Shown piece by piece: positions 9,160 through 20,679 of a stretch of DNA of 64,000 bases. Every line of letters begins with the position of its first letter. The first letter of the stretch is position 1. The stretch is taken from NCBI RefSeq assembly GCF_964340395.1, contig NC_135549.1, positions 27,713,095 through 27,777,094 of the forward strand, in the 5' to 3' direction. The DNA is from Glandiceps talaboti (taxonomy: Eukaryota > Hemichordata > Enteropneusta > Spengelidae). A program made the translations under genes and the position numbers. The notes below the pieces were generated by a model. The model saw nothing but the letters and a program-made list of their open reading frames with translations. It searched no databases and had not been told where the DNA came from.

Positions 9160-9930
9160 CCTTCAGTAATTACAGTGGGAGGGCCGGGGGAAATCAGGCC
9201 TGGGCCGTCGCGTAAAATACGACCCTCCCTGATTCCGTCACGCTACAAAGTGACCCTCCGTCTATTTCCTTTCTCTAAAACATGACCCTCCCCCTGTTAA
9301 AATAGTTCAAAAACACGGCTTAAAATGATATCAGAAATGGGAAAGGACATGCGTCCCAGAATCAATGGTAAGGACTTAATCCCACCGCTGCCACCGTGTT
9401 GAATGTTTAAAGGCACTGGTTATTTTCCACTGTTACCGCAGTGGGAATGTGTGTGAAGGTACTGCATTAATGAATACCTATCATTGGCTGAGTTGAAGGC
9501 CACAAACTCCCAAAGATTAGATTAGTACCCTCCCGACATTGAGTGGACCGAGGTCAACATCGCCACAGCATTACCTGAGTATCTTACACAACTGTTCCTG
9601 TCTTACTCCTATGAGACCCACTTCCCTCATCACATCACAACTGAGAGTTAATTATTGACTACATGGTTGTCAGCAGCGATTTAATTGATATGGGGCTGAT
9701 ATTATGATACCTAACCCTAAGACTAATTTTAAGCCTAACCCAAATGGCAGTAATGAGATTTGGAGCCAGTGGCAGGAATGGGATAATTATAATTAATTAT
9801 AAAAATAATTATAAAGCAAAGTTAGACAACACAATGAGTCAAAGTAAAATGTGAAAATATGGTTCTCCCCCGAGAGCCGAATTGTAAAAATGTGACCTAT
9901 CCCCTAATCCCCCCCCCCCCAAGGCTTCCT
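9160..9930. repeat. Remnants of a CpG-rich element with TGACCCTCC phrases
   Basis: Near 9180-9300 the phrases ACGACCCTCCCTGATT, GTGACCCTCCGTC and CATGACCCTCCCCCTG recur. Near 9855-9905 a comparable block (CTCCCCCGAGAGCCG, ATGTGACCTATCCCC) appears, followed by a run of 11 C. The intervening sequence is plain and AT-rich. These look like worn copies of a dispersed repeat with internal short repeats. No gene is seen. Confidence 0.4.
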
Positions 9931-11322
9931 TACTCAAGGTGTTATTTTCGCAAGCTAGGATTTTACCGCTGACTCAGCGATAAAATAACACATCATACAT
10001 GATTACATCATGTTCGTCATGCCAACACATGGAAATAAGAAATACTAGTAATACATCTAATATCGTTTTTAGAAAGACTTCTGGAAAAGATATACATTAG
10101 GGAAAATGCATACATAACGGTCTATGATGGCATATTCCAACTCAAAATAGAAACTGGCAGGTATCCCCCCCCACCCCACCAGCGAAAAGTGGGGGACTTT
10201 AGTGCTAAATTAAAGTCCCTCACCCCTCGCGGCTTCGCCGGTGCACTTCGCATTACAAAAGGACAATAGACACGAGTCTGGCAGTGGGACTAACTGTACG
10301 TACGTGGACTTTGTCACATTATTAACAGACAAAAGAACAACTCTAGTGCCAAACTTTAGTCGTATGAATATACAAGGTAAATACTAGTATACAGCACATG
10401 ACAATAATCTGTGTACTTTCTGTGTGTGCAAACTCAGACCACTTCTTCTAGTGGTCTGAGGTGTAAACCAGAGGTCGCCTCTTTCTTTGTATAGTGCACA
10501 AAGAACCGCATTAAATATTTGATAAGTCCACATAGGCCACTTCAATAAACAAACAACAAACAAACAAACTCGTGGCGTTCTGTACAGTTGTCGCCAAGAG
10601 GTTTACGACGGTGAAAGTGCACATCGTGAACCATGTCAAGTGAACTGTAGATACAGCTTCTATCGATTAATCTTCGGTCATTACACAATCGACAGTCATT
10701 ACACAATGTTGCCAATCACATCATTATATTACAAATCACAAATTAGGAAGTTTCCAGATCATTTTCTATTCTGAATCAAGACGTAACAAGAGCTGAGTAT
10801 CGTGATTTTAAGTAGTAATTATAAACAAACTCGAGCATAATTTCATAGTCACGAATCATAGAACATTATGTCACCCCCTGGTTCTTAATCATTTCCTTGA
10901 ATAGCAGTAAAAGCACTTAGCATGAATAATCGTATTTAGATTTAATATTATCTCAATATGTAGTTAATCCGAAGGATTTAGAAAAATAATCCATTATATT
11001 ACGCCTACCCGTCTTAAAATACAGTAAATCCTTTACCATAAACGGAAACGACTATTAATTGCTTTCGTACAGAAACATAGACCGGTCTTTGCTGGTCGGA
11101 AAATTATTTTATCTTCGTGATAACATAATATTTTATTAGGGCTGCTACTGCTCGAATATCAGAACATCATTACCAAAAGATCGAATCTAAAAGTTCCTTT
11201 ATCGTACCACTAAATTTCACTGTCACTGAAAAAAACTCCGCATATACACAGATACTGTACAGTCAAACAGGTACAATGTCGTATGCCGAGGTCATACAGA
11301 TAACACTATAAGCTGCAATGCC

Positions 11323-11368
11323 ATGGTGGTGGTGGTGGTGGTGGTGGTGGTGGTGGTGGTGGTGGTGG

Positions 11369-11401
<33 letters not shown>

Positions 11402-11402
11402 T
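11323..11402 (+). repeat. (GGT)n / (GTT)n compound microsatellite
   Basis: About 15 GGT units pass directly into about 11 GTT units. The Val-rich frame across it is an artefact. Confidence 0.95.
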
Positions 11403-12166
11403 GTTTTTGTTCCGTGGATTATTCTCTAAAATAACACAAGTCATCAAACTTCAGCAATGCAGATTTTTTTTTAATGACGGTTCTGAAGGTGGGACTAGTA
11501 GCAATCCCCGTAACGGCGATGAACGGCAAATTAAAGAAAGTTAAAACAAAAAATAACACTGCAGCTAAAGACAATAACCATCGTTTGTCTATTTGACCTT
11601 AAAAATGTTGGTCGAGGTCAAACGTTGGTAATATGGGATAGACACTTGAATGATTTCCATATCAATCAAACCATAGACCCTCCAAAAATGCCAGGAATGA
11701 TCTTAGCACTTATGGAACTACTCCCACCCTCTATAGATATGCTGATGCGTGAAAAACAGGAACTGGGGGTGTTAAAGCCGGGGGGGGGGGGGTGTTTAAA
11801 GTAAACTGTTATTTGGTTAGGACTAGTAATTTTGCTATTTGGAAAACTTTCAACTGGATGACTTTGGTATAACTTTGTGTGATGTACACGATTACTGTTA
11901 TCAGAAAGATTTGCAAAGTAGAACTAACATGGGAAAATAAAACTGTTTGTGTCAATCTTCCAATTTCTGTTATGAAAGTTTGTAGGAACTATATTATTAT
12001 CGATTATTTTTGGCCATGATTATCTTACTAACTAACACTTTCAACGTTTTTTATGCATACATAATCCCCGTAATTTTAGCGCATATAAAATTATATGAAC
12101 CGGGATTAAAAAGACAAGTCTGTGGAAATTGAACGGACTAAGTTGTGGAGAAATGGTGGTGAAATG

Positions 12167-12390
12167 TTTATTTATTTATTTTTATACCATCCAACATGCA
12201 TTTCCCTACAACAGGAGGAGGGTTCAGTGTTAGTACAGGGAAACCGGAATACCCGGGAAAAGTAGAGTCAAACTGAATGACACACTGCTTACTACAATAC
12301 AGCGTGGTAAATTTAATCAAACCCAGAATCTTCGAACTCCGACCGCAGTGGCAAGAGGCATGTGGTTTAACCACTCTGCCACTGACAATC
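12167..12390 (-). mobile_element. tRNA(Ser/Leu)-like SINE, minus-strand orientation
   Basis: On the minus strand the element begins GTCAGTGGCAGAGTGG, which contains a perfect A-box (TGGCAGAGTGG) of the class II tRNA type. It continues GTTAAACCACATGCC and has a B-box-like GGAGTTCGAAGATTC about 50 bases in. The body contains TATTCCGGTTTCCCTG and CTGAACCCTCCTCCTG, and it ends in an (AAATA)n tail, the TTTATTTATTTATTT at 12167-12182. The promoter type and tail differ from the SINE family at 768-1135 and 49059-49406, so this is a second family. The 79-residue minus frame over it is not a gene. Confidence 0.8.
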
Positions 12391-13289
12391 TTATAGAAAG
12401 CTCGCATATGCTGTATATTATAGAGAGCAGTACGAGAAGAGAGAATAATTCATTCATTTGATGAAATCAATGTAGATTTGAAGGGTACGCATGCGTACGT
12501 GGTTCACAAAGAAGGTCTATATAGAAGCCAGCATAACTCTATGTAGGAGAGCGATGCATTGTAACGAGTCTAATTTTAAAACCACGGTGATGCCATTTTG
12601 TGTTGTGATAAGCCATACATATCTACTATAAATAGTGTGTAATAACGGAAATTGTGTAATGAATATTTAAAATGTTGGAAGTGACTATAAACTATACTAG
12701 CTGTGACCTACTTTCACATACGATATGGAATATTAATACCTTTTTCAGTTCATCGAGAGTTTATAATCTTATACATTCACCATCCCGAGCTCTGCGTCCG
12801 GTACCCTATCATTTTATTTTTAATATACCTCTAGGCCCTTTTGAGAATTATGTAAACCTTTTCAACTGCAGTATCGTTTGTTGGCCTGTAACTGAACTCT
12901 CGTGCTGGCGTACTCCTACCTTTACATTCTGGTGATTATTTAAACAGTTTTGAACGATCATCCATTGATGAGTATACTAACACTAAATGTTATGTAAGGA
13001 CTAATTTCAAAGTATCTTCTCATTGACTTAATTCTTTTCAGACATTGTTGCTTGGTGAGCTAACCTACTTGTAGTCTTGAAGGATTATTTGACTAACGCT
13101 ACTACACTACTCCTGCTATCCCATCCGAGATGGACGAGTGAAAAATTCAAAAAATCAAAATGTCAGTTAGGATAAATAAAAACAGTGTAGTAGCGTTAGT
13201 AGTCCTGCAAGTCTGCAGGTAGGTTTTGCACTTATCAGTGATCTGCTGTACATGTCTTGTTCATTTGTATGCTTTCAAGGCCACAAAGA

Positions 13290-13482
13290 GATACATACAT
13301 ACATACATACATACATACATACATACATACATACATACATACATACATACATACATACATACATACATACATACATACATACATACGAACAAACAAACAA
13401 ACAAACACACACACACAAACAAACAAACAAACAAACAAACGAACGAACAAACAAACAAACAAACAAACAAACAAACAAACAA
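13290..13482 (+). repeat. (ATAC)n followed by (AAAC)n microsatellite
   Basis: About 24 uninterrupted tetranucleotide units of ATAC (to about 13386) pass into AAAC units with a short (AC)n and AACG variants. All six frames over it are open but low-complexity and meaningless. Confidence 0.97.
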
Positions 13483-13869
13483 CAAACAATCGAACGAACA
13501 CCCAGTCCAAAACTAACAATTAAATCAACCACGTCAATCAGTCCTCGAGAAAATTGTTTAAATACAATATTATTTGTGATAAACACATATAAGAAATATT
13601 GACATGGTTGACAGTATATACCATAATTTTCCATTTTTTAAAAAAATGAGAAAACAGAATATACAGAAGGGGAAATATTTAATATTGCGTTATTGTCCAT
13701 ATAATGCTGACAATCCAGAGTTTATGTATCCACTTATAAATCGATCGACTTTGTAAAAGCATTGAATCGGAACGGCATTACATGTAAAAGTTCTCGAGAG
13801 CTATATTTTGATTGACACGTAAAGTTTCAACTTTATTACATGGAATATTGAAAGCCTTACTTTATGAGT

Positions 13870-14140
13870 ATGTAGGTCATCCACATTTTCGACTGAACGA
13901 AGAAAGATAGTGGGGAATAATATAATTACACCTAAAAAAAGCATAATTTATGACAAATGGGAAAAGATTTGGAACGTTTTAAATTTGACTCTTATTTCAG
14001 GCACCGCAAAACCAGTGACGTAGACACACTTTGTAGTGACGTAGAACGACCAAGGTATATAATCCATTTTTTTCTGTTCAAAGGCAATAGCTTGCTGGCT
14101 AATGCATATTATAAAGCCTTTATATGAAATTAACCATGTT
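13870..14140 (+). mobile_element. TGACGTAGA repeat family, copy 1
   Basis: This copy contains GAACGAAGAAAGATAGTGGGGAATAATATAATTAC and, further in, ACCAGTGACGTAGACACAC, TAGTGACGTAGAACGACC and AAGGTATATAATCCAT. These correspond in order to the copy at 31330-31680 (ACAAGTGACGTAGACATAG, ATGACGTAGAGCAACC, GGAGTATATAATTTG). Two further copies in the opposite orientation lie at 20680-21020 and 24095-24410. The doubled TGACGTAGA is the most conserved part. Confidence 0.65.
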
Positions 14141-16671
14141 ACGTTTTGCATTATTATTGAAACTACAACTTGAAGAGTTGTCGTCAAAATAGTGTAACTT
14201 CATAGGCAACCCCGAGATAATACTTGCCACATTTTTCACGACTGTGCTTGAAACTGTGTAGACCTGTTTATAGAATATCCTGAATTTGAACTAGGCGCCA
14301 TCAACTAGAAATTCTTTGTTTGCCGTCCGTCCGCGTGTGTGCTTAGGTTTGTCAGTAGATTGAGAAAAACAAATGTCCAGTTCGTTTTGTTCAAACTTTC
14401 CACGTAAGGCCGTATTTTATAAATGGAAAGACCGTTCAAATATCTTCAGAATAATTACTACACATAGATGTTTAAGACAAATCAAATTTTGGACTTTCAC
14501 ATTTACTTTCACCTGGTGCAGTAAATTTAGATACAAAGAGAAAATGAATCAACAGAAAAGTGGATTTTACATGACATGTGCTAACATTGTGTTTATTTTT
14601 CTGTGTTTCTTTTCTCCCGTCTGCCTGATAGGTTTTGGGGAAATTCAAGGAGGGCAAACAAAATATTTATTTTATGGAACCTTACTATACTAGTCTTGCA
14701 TGTTGTACCCATACCTCAACTGTACCACTATGATGTACATAACTGGGTTGGCTTAAAAAAATTTTACGTTAAGCCTTTAAGGTACTATTTGTACCTTATT
14801 CAACACAATACGCATTCGAAAGAAGTTGTAAAATTGAGCCGGTAATAACCATGTTAAAATGTGTGTTTTTGTAAATGATATATACTTTTAGCTGTACTTA
14901 TATTACGGAAAATACAAACGAACGGAAATGTGAAATGTTGAGCTAAATTACGCAATGACACTCGATGACTTGTCTACACCAATGTATCGCTGTATGATAG
15001 TTTTAGTTGCGACATATGATATGTGCGTCAGCGTGTACAACCATGTTTAGTTATGACTTGCTAGGAATAAGTACATGTAATTACTATATAAAAAATGACA
15101 TAGATTATGGGCTAAACCATTAACGGATAAGATGACCATTTCCACCGGATCCATTTGATTGGGTTCGGAACCCTTCGGGTAACGAGGACGGAAGCGTTTG
15201 ATCATCTGATCGATGACGCCGTAGAGGACGCGCTATATTTACATTTGATAACTTCCCCTGGCCTATATTATGGGGATGTTGACAGCGGGTTTAATAGCTG
15301 ACTGTACATCATGATTAATCAAATAACAATTAGGAAATAAACAATGTTCTATTAGCTCTGATGCACAGAAAGGCCACGATACTGAGTACAGATCTCACTG
15401 GCCGACCAACCCACCGATGCATAAACGAAAGAAGTCAAGAATTGATTGATTGATTAATTAATTAATTACTTTATCAATAACGTAGGCGACCGGACAGGTG
15501 GTATGCAATATGCGCACTGTGCATTCATTATTTAATTAATCGACCATAAACTAAAAGACTTAAAATTGAAAAGCTAAAATTGTTCTCCGTGAACTTGCTA
15601 TACAATGGCGCGTGGCGTTTCAGTTGTTTTTCTTCAATGGTACATTAATATAATTGTTCGTTCCCTCATGTAGGTGCCTTCCCACCTTCATTGTTCCCTA
15701 TACATATAACCCACCCCTCGTAATCATGTAAATACTACAGCACCACCTCGTGTCAGGGGTTCAACAAGTAGCCTTTTTTTGCTTTTCTAGGCAGACATCT
15801 TCACCTTTCATATGTAATTATACGTCCCGGTTGGTTGTTGGCGGTCGAAAAGTGTCATCAACATTATGCGAATTCGAGTATTCTCCAATCGCAGATTGTC
15901 AATTTGGATTCTTCTTCTGTTGGTTAGCACGATCATCATGCCGATAGCTAAAAAATGGTTACAGCTACACTAGGAAGGAATTTGGAGCTGAGGCCCGTGT
16001 CTTGTAAGACGCATGCGTCTGCGATATATGTTCTCCACTGATGCTAATGAGAATCTACTCTGCAAATTCTTAGACTTTTATTAAAGCCAAGATGGCGAAA
16101 ATCACACAAGATTCACACGACAGTTCCAATTTCCGTAATCTAAAAAGATAAAATATTTGGCAAACAGATATTTTTCCTCATCCGTTTCGCCTTGACAACT
16201 GTTTAGCATGCTCAATATTTGGGCCACATATTGTTTTTAAAGCAACACGCACACAGCCATATCGTCGACAGGCTGTCTTCCACACTCGCTCATTATGAAG
16301 ACGGTCTCTTCACGTCAGCGTGAGGGGTTAGTTGGATATACACTTATGAATAGACTTGGCGTTGTGATTTTTCCCTGTGGCGAACGACCTATTCAATCCT
16401 TCATTTCCTTAGTCTGTGTAACAAAACAACAAAAGAGGTTATGCAACTAATCTGCGTTGAAAGTAAAGCGTGAACAAAGGGCGACTTATAAGTGAAAGTG
16501 CATTCAGAAATGATACGTCCACCCCCATATAAAAATAGTTAGGACTTAATATTTTCGTAATTATGAAATACCCGGATGTAACTCATTCAGATGAAGGAAA
16601 ATATGGAGATCATAAGAGAGTGATCGGGAATTTTTCAGAAATCACAGTTTACCCCTAGCCACAATTTAGCC

Positions 16672-16696
16672 ATGGACGTACGACTACCAGCAATGG
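16672..16696 (+). CDS. CACNA1: Cav1 (L-type) calcium channel alpha1, exon 1 coding part
   Basis: ATG at 16672 sits in a good context (AGCCATGG) and opens MDVRLPAM. It is followed by the donor G|GTAAAG at 16697. The exon ends in phase 1, exactly matching the phase-1 acceptor of the next exon, and joins to a Gly codon. A very short first coding exon before a long N-terminal exon is the layout of vertebrate CACNA1C. This exon is inferred from phase, start context and position, not from residue conservation, because the extreme N-terminus is variable in the family. The alternative is that translation starts at Met codons just upstream of 16942 in an unspliced or alternative transcript (ATG at 16892-16897). 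Confidence 0.6.
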
Positions 16697-16941
16697 GTAA
16701 AGCGGCTTTTCTTATCATTCTATTTGTCTTTGTGTGAAGTTGAGCGTGAAAACGTCGTGAATACAAGAGTGTGATTTTCAATGGGGCCTCATTGAATTCA
16801 AGGGATAGTGCAGATTCAGCGTCTGTCGCGGGTCACCTTGCTTGATTATTGTTTTCGTTTACCGTAGCTTCCGTCGTACATTGTCGTGCACGATGATGGT
16901 TAGAGTGATCTCACCTTCCTTTACCATTCTTTCACCCATAG
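16697..16941 (+). other. Cav1 intron 1 (GT-AG, 245 bp)
   Basis: The donor is GTAAAG. The acceptor has a clear pyrimidine tract (CTTCCTTTACCATTCTTTCA CCCATAG, written in two parts) ending at 16941. The frame stays open through the 3' half of the intron, which is why a longer continuous frame exists there. Confidence 0.6.
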
Positions 16942-17263
16942 GGTTAAATAATGACAGTCGGGCTGTTGGTAGTGGACACTACGCAGCAAGTCCTGGAATA
17001 CAGACGAACCCTGATTACACACCAACCGGTGAAACACAACCCGGCGTCGAAGGAGACGTTGCCGCTGGTCTCAGCAGTGCATGGAGAACAACGTTGTCGG
17101 CTACCACAACCGCCGCTACAATGACACGGAAACGTACAACACCCTACCAAAAGAAAACCAAACATCACCATCCTTCAGTGCCCACAAGGCCTCCGAGAGC
17201 TCTGTTATGTCTAAAACTAGATAACCCGCTTAGACGATTGTGCATTAGTATCGTGGAATGGAA
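16942..17263 (+). CDS. CACNA1: Cav1 (L-type) calcium channel alpha1, exon 2
   Basis: The 322-base exon encodes most of the cytoplasmic N-terminus of the pore-forming subunit of a high-voltage-activated, dihydropyridine-type calcium channel. The variable part is followed by [15 protein letters not shown], the basic linker [16 protein letters not shown], and the diagnostic [25 protein letters not shown] just before segment IS1. Human Cav1.2 has [26 protein letters not shown] at this place, and its exon 2 has the same borders. The exon ends after two bases of a Lys codon (17263) and is followed by ATATCCTTT, a minor-class donor. Cav1 is preferred over Cav2 because of the PRALLCL...NPLRR signature. 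The Arg/Lys/His-rich linker (residues ~85-100 of the joined frame) is longer in His than I know from vertebrates. Confidence 0.95.
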
Positions 17264-17708
17264 ATATCCTTTGCAAGAATCGCATGCAAAATATCAAGGT
17301 GCACGCTTGTATTTTGATGTGTTTACTTCTAATTTGTGTGTTTTACATTGATGATGACACATAAATGGTCCATCGACAGCATGTCAACCGCGGTTGAAAA
17401 ATCCCGATCGTCGAGAATATTGTAAGAAAATAGGCATACCCCGTTGCCCTGAAGTTTGGGGATAAACACAGTGAAAACACCGACGGCGTGGGTGATGTAA
17501 ACAAATCAAAACAAACTGTTGTGATTTGTTCACCACGATTTCGATCCGCTTGGGAAAAATATTGATTTTGCTGTCGATTTACCAAACTTATTTATTTAAT
17601 GTCTTTATCATCATCATTTTGTGTTTATTTATATTTCATTGAAAGTGTGTTTTGCAATGCATCCAGGAAATTTGTACAGTCTTATCCTTAACACATCTTT
17701 CCCCTCAC
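17264..17708 (+). other. Cav1 intron 2: U12-type AT-AC intron (445 bp)
   Basis: The 5' splice site is ATATCCTTT (17264-17272), the full minor-spliceosome AT-AC donor consensus. The branch-point element TCCTTAAC lies at 17685-17692. The intron ends CCTCAC at 17708, about 17 bases after the branch adenosine, inside the 10-20 base window typical of U12 introns. Splicing here joins AA|G into a Lys codon and restores VEWK-PFEYLIL with no gap. No GT donor near the exon end gives this join. Minor-class introns at conserved positions are known from voltage-gated sodium and calcium channel alpha genes. Confidence 0.95.
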
Positions 17709-17814
17709 GCCCTTCGAGTACCTCATACTTTTAACAATTTTTGCAAATTGCGTGGCGTTGGCAGTATGGACACCCTTTCCACATGGCGACTCAAACGAAA
17801 TCAACCATCACTTG
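17709..17814 (+). CDS. CACNA1: Cav1 (L-type) calcium channel alpha1, exon 3 (segment IS1)
   Basis: The exon is 106 bases, the same length as I recall for human CACNA1C exon 3. It encodes [19 protein letters not shown], then [16 protein letters not shown]. That is the whole first transmembrane helix of domain I and the start of the S1-S2 extracellular loop, with a possible loss of the vertebrate loop glycosylation site. It ends in phase 0 with donor GTAAGT at 17815. Exons 1-3 join to exactly 453 bases (151 codons) without a stop. The next expected exon (EKVEYAFLIIF-type IS2) was not found downstream. It escapes open-frame listing because it is short, and it overlaps a spurious 60-residue frame in the wrong phase boundary. 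Confidence 0.96.
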
Positions 17815-20460
17815 GTAAGTACATGCATATTTAATTTGTTCAGCATTTACTACTACGTAGTGTAGTAACGCCGTTATCAAGTCGTGTGCCCTCACAACAC
17901 ACAGTCACTGTTCATTAGTTTTCCATCCCCAGAGTGGCCCCTCCCTCCAATCTCGTCACCTTTTGCCAATTACACGATTTCAATTTAGTAGTTTCATTTT
18001 CTTAATTGCTAGCCAGTGATGATAGTGGAGAGGAGGGGTCTAAAACACGGGTAGTATTAGTCCATATTAATTAACCATGGCTGAATAGGCAAATCTCTGT
18101 ATAGACAAACTCTCGTATCAACGAACCAACCAAACAAACACACTGTTTCTAGAGAGTAATTCAGGAAGCCACTTGTCCTACAAAGTGTTTGTACTGTCCA
18201 CTTTCTGTATATATAGCTATGACTGGTTTTACAAGACTTAAAAGACTAGTTGATCATTTAACCCCCAGTATTATGACCTCTGGTTGAGTTTTCCCACTGA
18301 TGGGCCTCTACTCTAAAATTAGAGACATGCCTTCCAGTGATGTTAGGTATTTTTAACTTGCACATGTAGATTATGTTATATATGTGCCTGCATTGAAAAT
18401 GAAGACAGTGTAGTGTCAAGATGAGATAATGAAACACAGGGGTCAGGAGGTCAGGATTTTTTTTTATTGAAAACCTGAGAAGAGCAAAGTTGACCCCCCC
18501 CCCCCCCCCCGATTCACATCCCTGCTATATTGAAGGAGAGTAATATTTGAGGATCTTGCACGTCAGACTGTTTTCATGTTGTTGGATACCTTTATCTTTT
18601 AAAATACTCTTGTGTCTTGAAAACAGATTAGGTTGATGTTTGTAAGTAGAGGTGACTGTGTAAGCTCTTGTCGCAGTCCTTGAAACATCTTGAAAGGTGT
18701 GTGTATCATTTGAACCATTGGCAGTATGGGCTATACAATTCAAAACGAGATGGTGTTCACCAAAAGCTGATTTTCAGTAACTTCGGCAGTATTGTTTTGT
18801 CGACGTTCTAAAAAAAAAGAACAACCCATGACACATAATTAAGTATGTTTCTGAAGTTTGCCATTTTGTAGATTTACATTTGTTTTGTAATTATGAGTTT
18901 AAACATAGACTCTGGAGTAAATCTTAAATTAGATTTTAAAATTTAATCTAGTCTCACCAGCACCAAGTTCAAGTGCTAGGGTATTATACATATGCATATA
19001 TTAGGCTAAAAGGCACGACATGATAAGTATAATATTGGTAGCAGGAATTTCTCCATCAAATTTATGTCACCAAATGAACACATCTTAACTGCATTCAGAT
19101 TCAAATTAATAATAGTAAGAAAATTGTTACGTACCAAAAATATCAAATTAAAAGAAATCACATAATATATATTATTAAAAAAAATCAATTAATAATTTAT
19201 TTAAAATATAGCAGAAAAAAATGTAAATAATTTTTAGTGACTTTTGCAATATACTTTCTAGTCTGAGATGGGAGGCTTGTGCACAGCTCTATACATACTT
19301 TATAGTTTATTCCCTAGGCAATGATTAGAATGAATAGAAAGTACTAAGTATGTCGGCTATGGTTGAGTGGTGTTTCTAACACGCTACGGTACAACCCCTT
19401 GTGTATCTGACTAACACAAACACACAGGTATACCTCTACGTATTGTATTCTGTAACAATGCAAAGTGTTGTCAATGGGCTGTAGTCATTCCATTCCTCTA
19501 TTGTTAAGTTATCTGCGAATAATGGATGAGTGTTTTTTTTTCTGTTGTAACTGGTCGTGTCTCGTACAAAAAGGTTGACACTGATTATAAAGTCGTCTGG
19601 TGCTTTAACACAAAAGTCAGTTTTTGTCAAGCATACTTAAATCTGCAAACAAAAGTTTTGATGTTTGTTTTCTATTGTTGACAGACTTAAGAACAGGTAC
19701 AACATCAGATATATGTATATGAACAGAGTTGAAAACGAGTGCGCATACTAATCCCTTTGGCACGTTTAGCATGTGACCTTTATAACATGTAGATTTCAGA
19801 TTTATTTAGTAATATAATATATTTACAGGCATCACATAATTATTCAAATAACATAAATTGGATATTTTACCCAGAAAATTAAATTTTAACGTTTCCATAT
19901 ACCGGTGTGTGTGCGCCTTTCATGTTAACATTGCAAGATGCATATGGGTAAGCAATAAGCATATAGACAACTGTTCCGTAATGTTAACCCCCTCCCCTCA
20001 ATTTCAGTATTATTGGGGTATACTTCGAGTGTATTAAACTCTTCTTGCATGATCCAAAGACCCCTGTCACTGTGAATGTACACAAACTATTTTAAGATAA
20101 AAAAAAATTGACCTGAACTGTTTTTTGGTGTAAAGTCATCAGCTACAGGTGTGTGTGTATGTGTGTGTGTGTCTATTGTTTTCTATCTCAGCATGTTACC
20201 AACTGACCTCACTTCGGTTGATATGAATGACACCTGTTTAAATTTTGGGAAATTGAGTTATGTCTGTACCTGTTTTATGATATTAGATTAAAAAGGAGAT
20301 ACCTCGTTATAAGGTTTGGTTAGGTGATATTTTACACCATTGCTAATTTTTAGTCACATGTGGTGGGGGTCCATACACAAAAATATGACTTCACAAGTTT
20401 GGATTGAGGGACATTTGGATATATCATAGTTATAAACTAATAGCTGTCTGCTACCTATCT

Positions 20461-20590
20461 GGTCTTCTGTTGTCACCCTCTGTCACCTTGTGTCAAGAAT
20501 TGACAGTCATCTGCTAGCTTTAACAATAACAGGAGCTCATATGTCATTCTCTGCCACACTGTGTCAGTTACAGTCATCTGCTAGTTTTGT
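20461..20590 (+). repeat. Small direct repeat with ACAGTCATCTGCTAG
   Basis: The phrase ACAGTCATCTGCTAG(C/T)TTT occurs twice, ending near 20520 and 20588. Each copy is preceded by a run of TGTCA-type words (TCTGTCACCTTGTGTCA; TCTGCCACACTGTGTCA). It is a two-unit degenerate tandem repeat of about 68 bp. Confidence 0.5.
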
Positions 20591-20679
20591 CTTTTCTGTT
20601 AATTGTCGCTTCATCAATCCATTTGACAGCTAAAGTGATATTTGACACTAATACTTTTAAAACGAGAAAGTGCATAATG

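Larger units (their letters stand above)
9931..16671. other. Intergenic region upstream of the Cav1 gene
   Basis: Apart from the repeats listed separately (11323-11402, 12167-12390, 13290-13482, 13870-14140), I see no supportable gene here. A C-rich block and hairpin-like GCGGCTTCGCCGGTGC lies near 10227-10245. A short plus-strand frame near 15118-15299 is protein-like (AFDHLIDDAVEDALYL) but is under 65 codons and has no splice or homology support. The last ~1 kb before exon 1 should hold the Cav1 promoter and 5' UTR; I cannot locate a TATA box or start site. Confidence 0.5.

Noticed and set aside
12361-12390. Candidate tRNA gene on the minus strand
   Set aside because: Only the A-box and a degenerate B-box are present and no acceptor stem closes; it is the head of a SINE.
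13226-13634. Six overlapping frames of 74-119 residues
   Set aside because: They arise from the ATAC and AAAC tetranucleotide arrays.
15118-15299. Plus-strand frame with AFDHLIDDAVEDALYL, considered as an upstream Cav1 or separate exon
   Set aside because: Too short, no start or acceptor in a good position, and no homology I can name; kept only as a remark.
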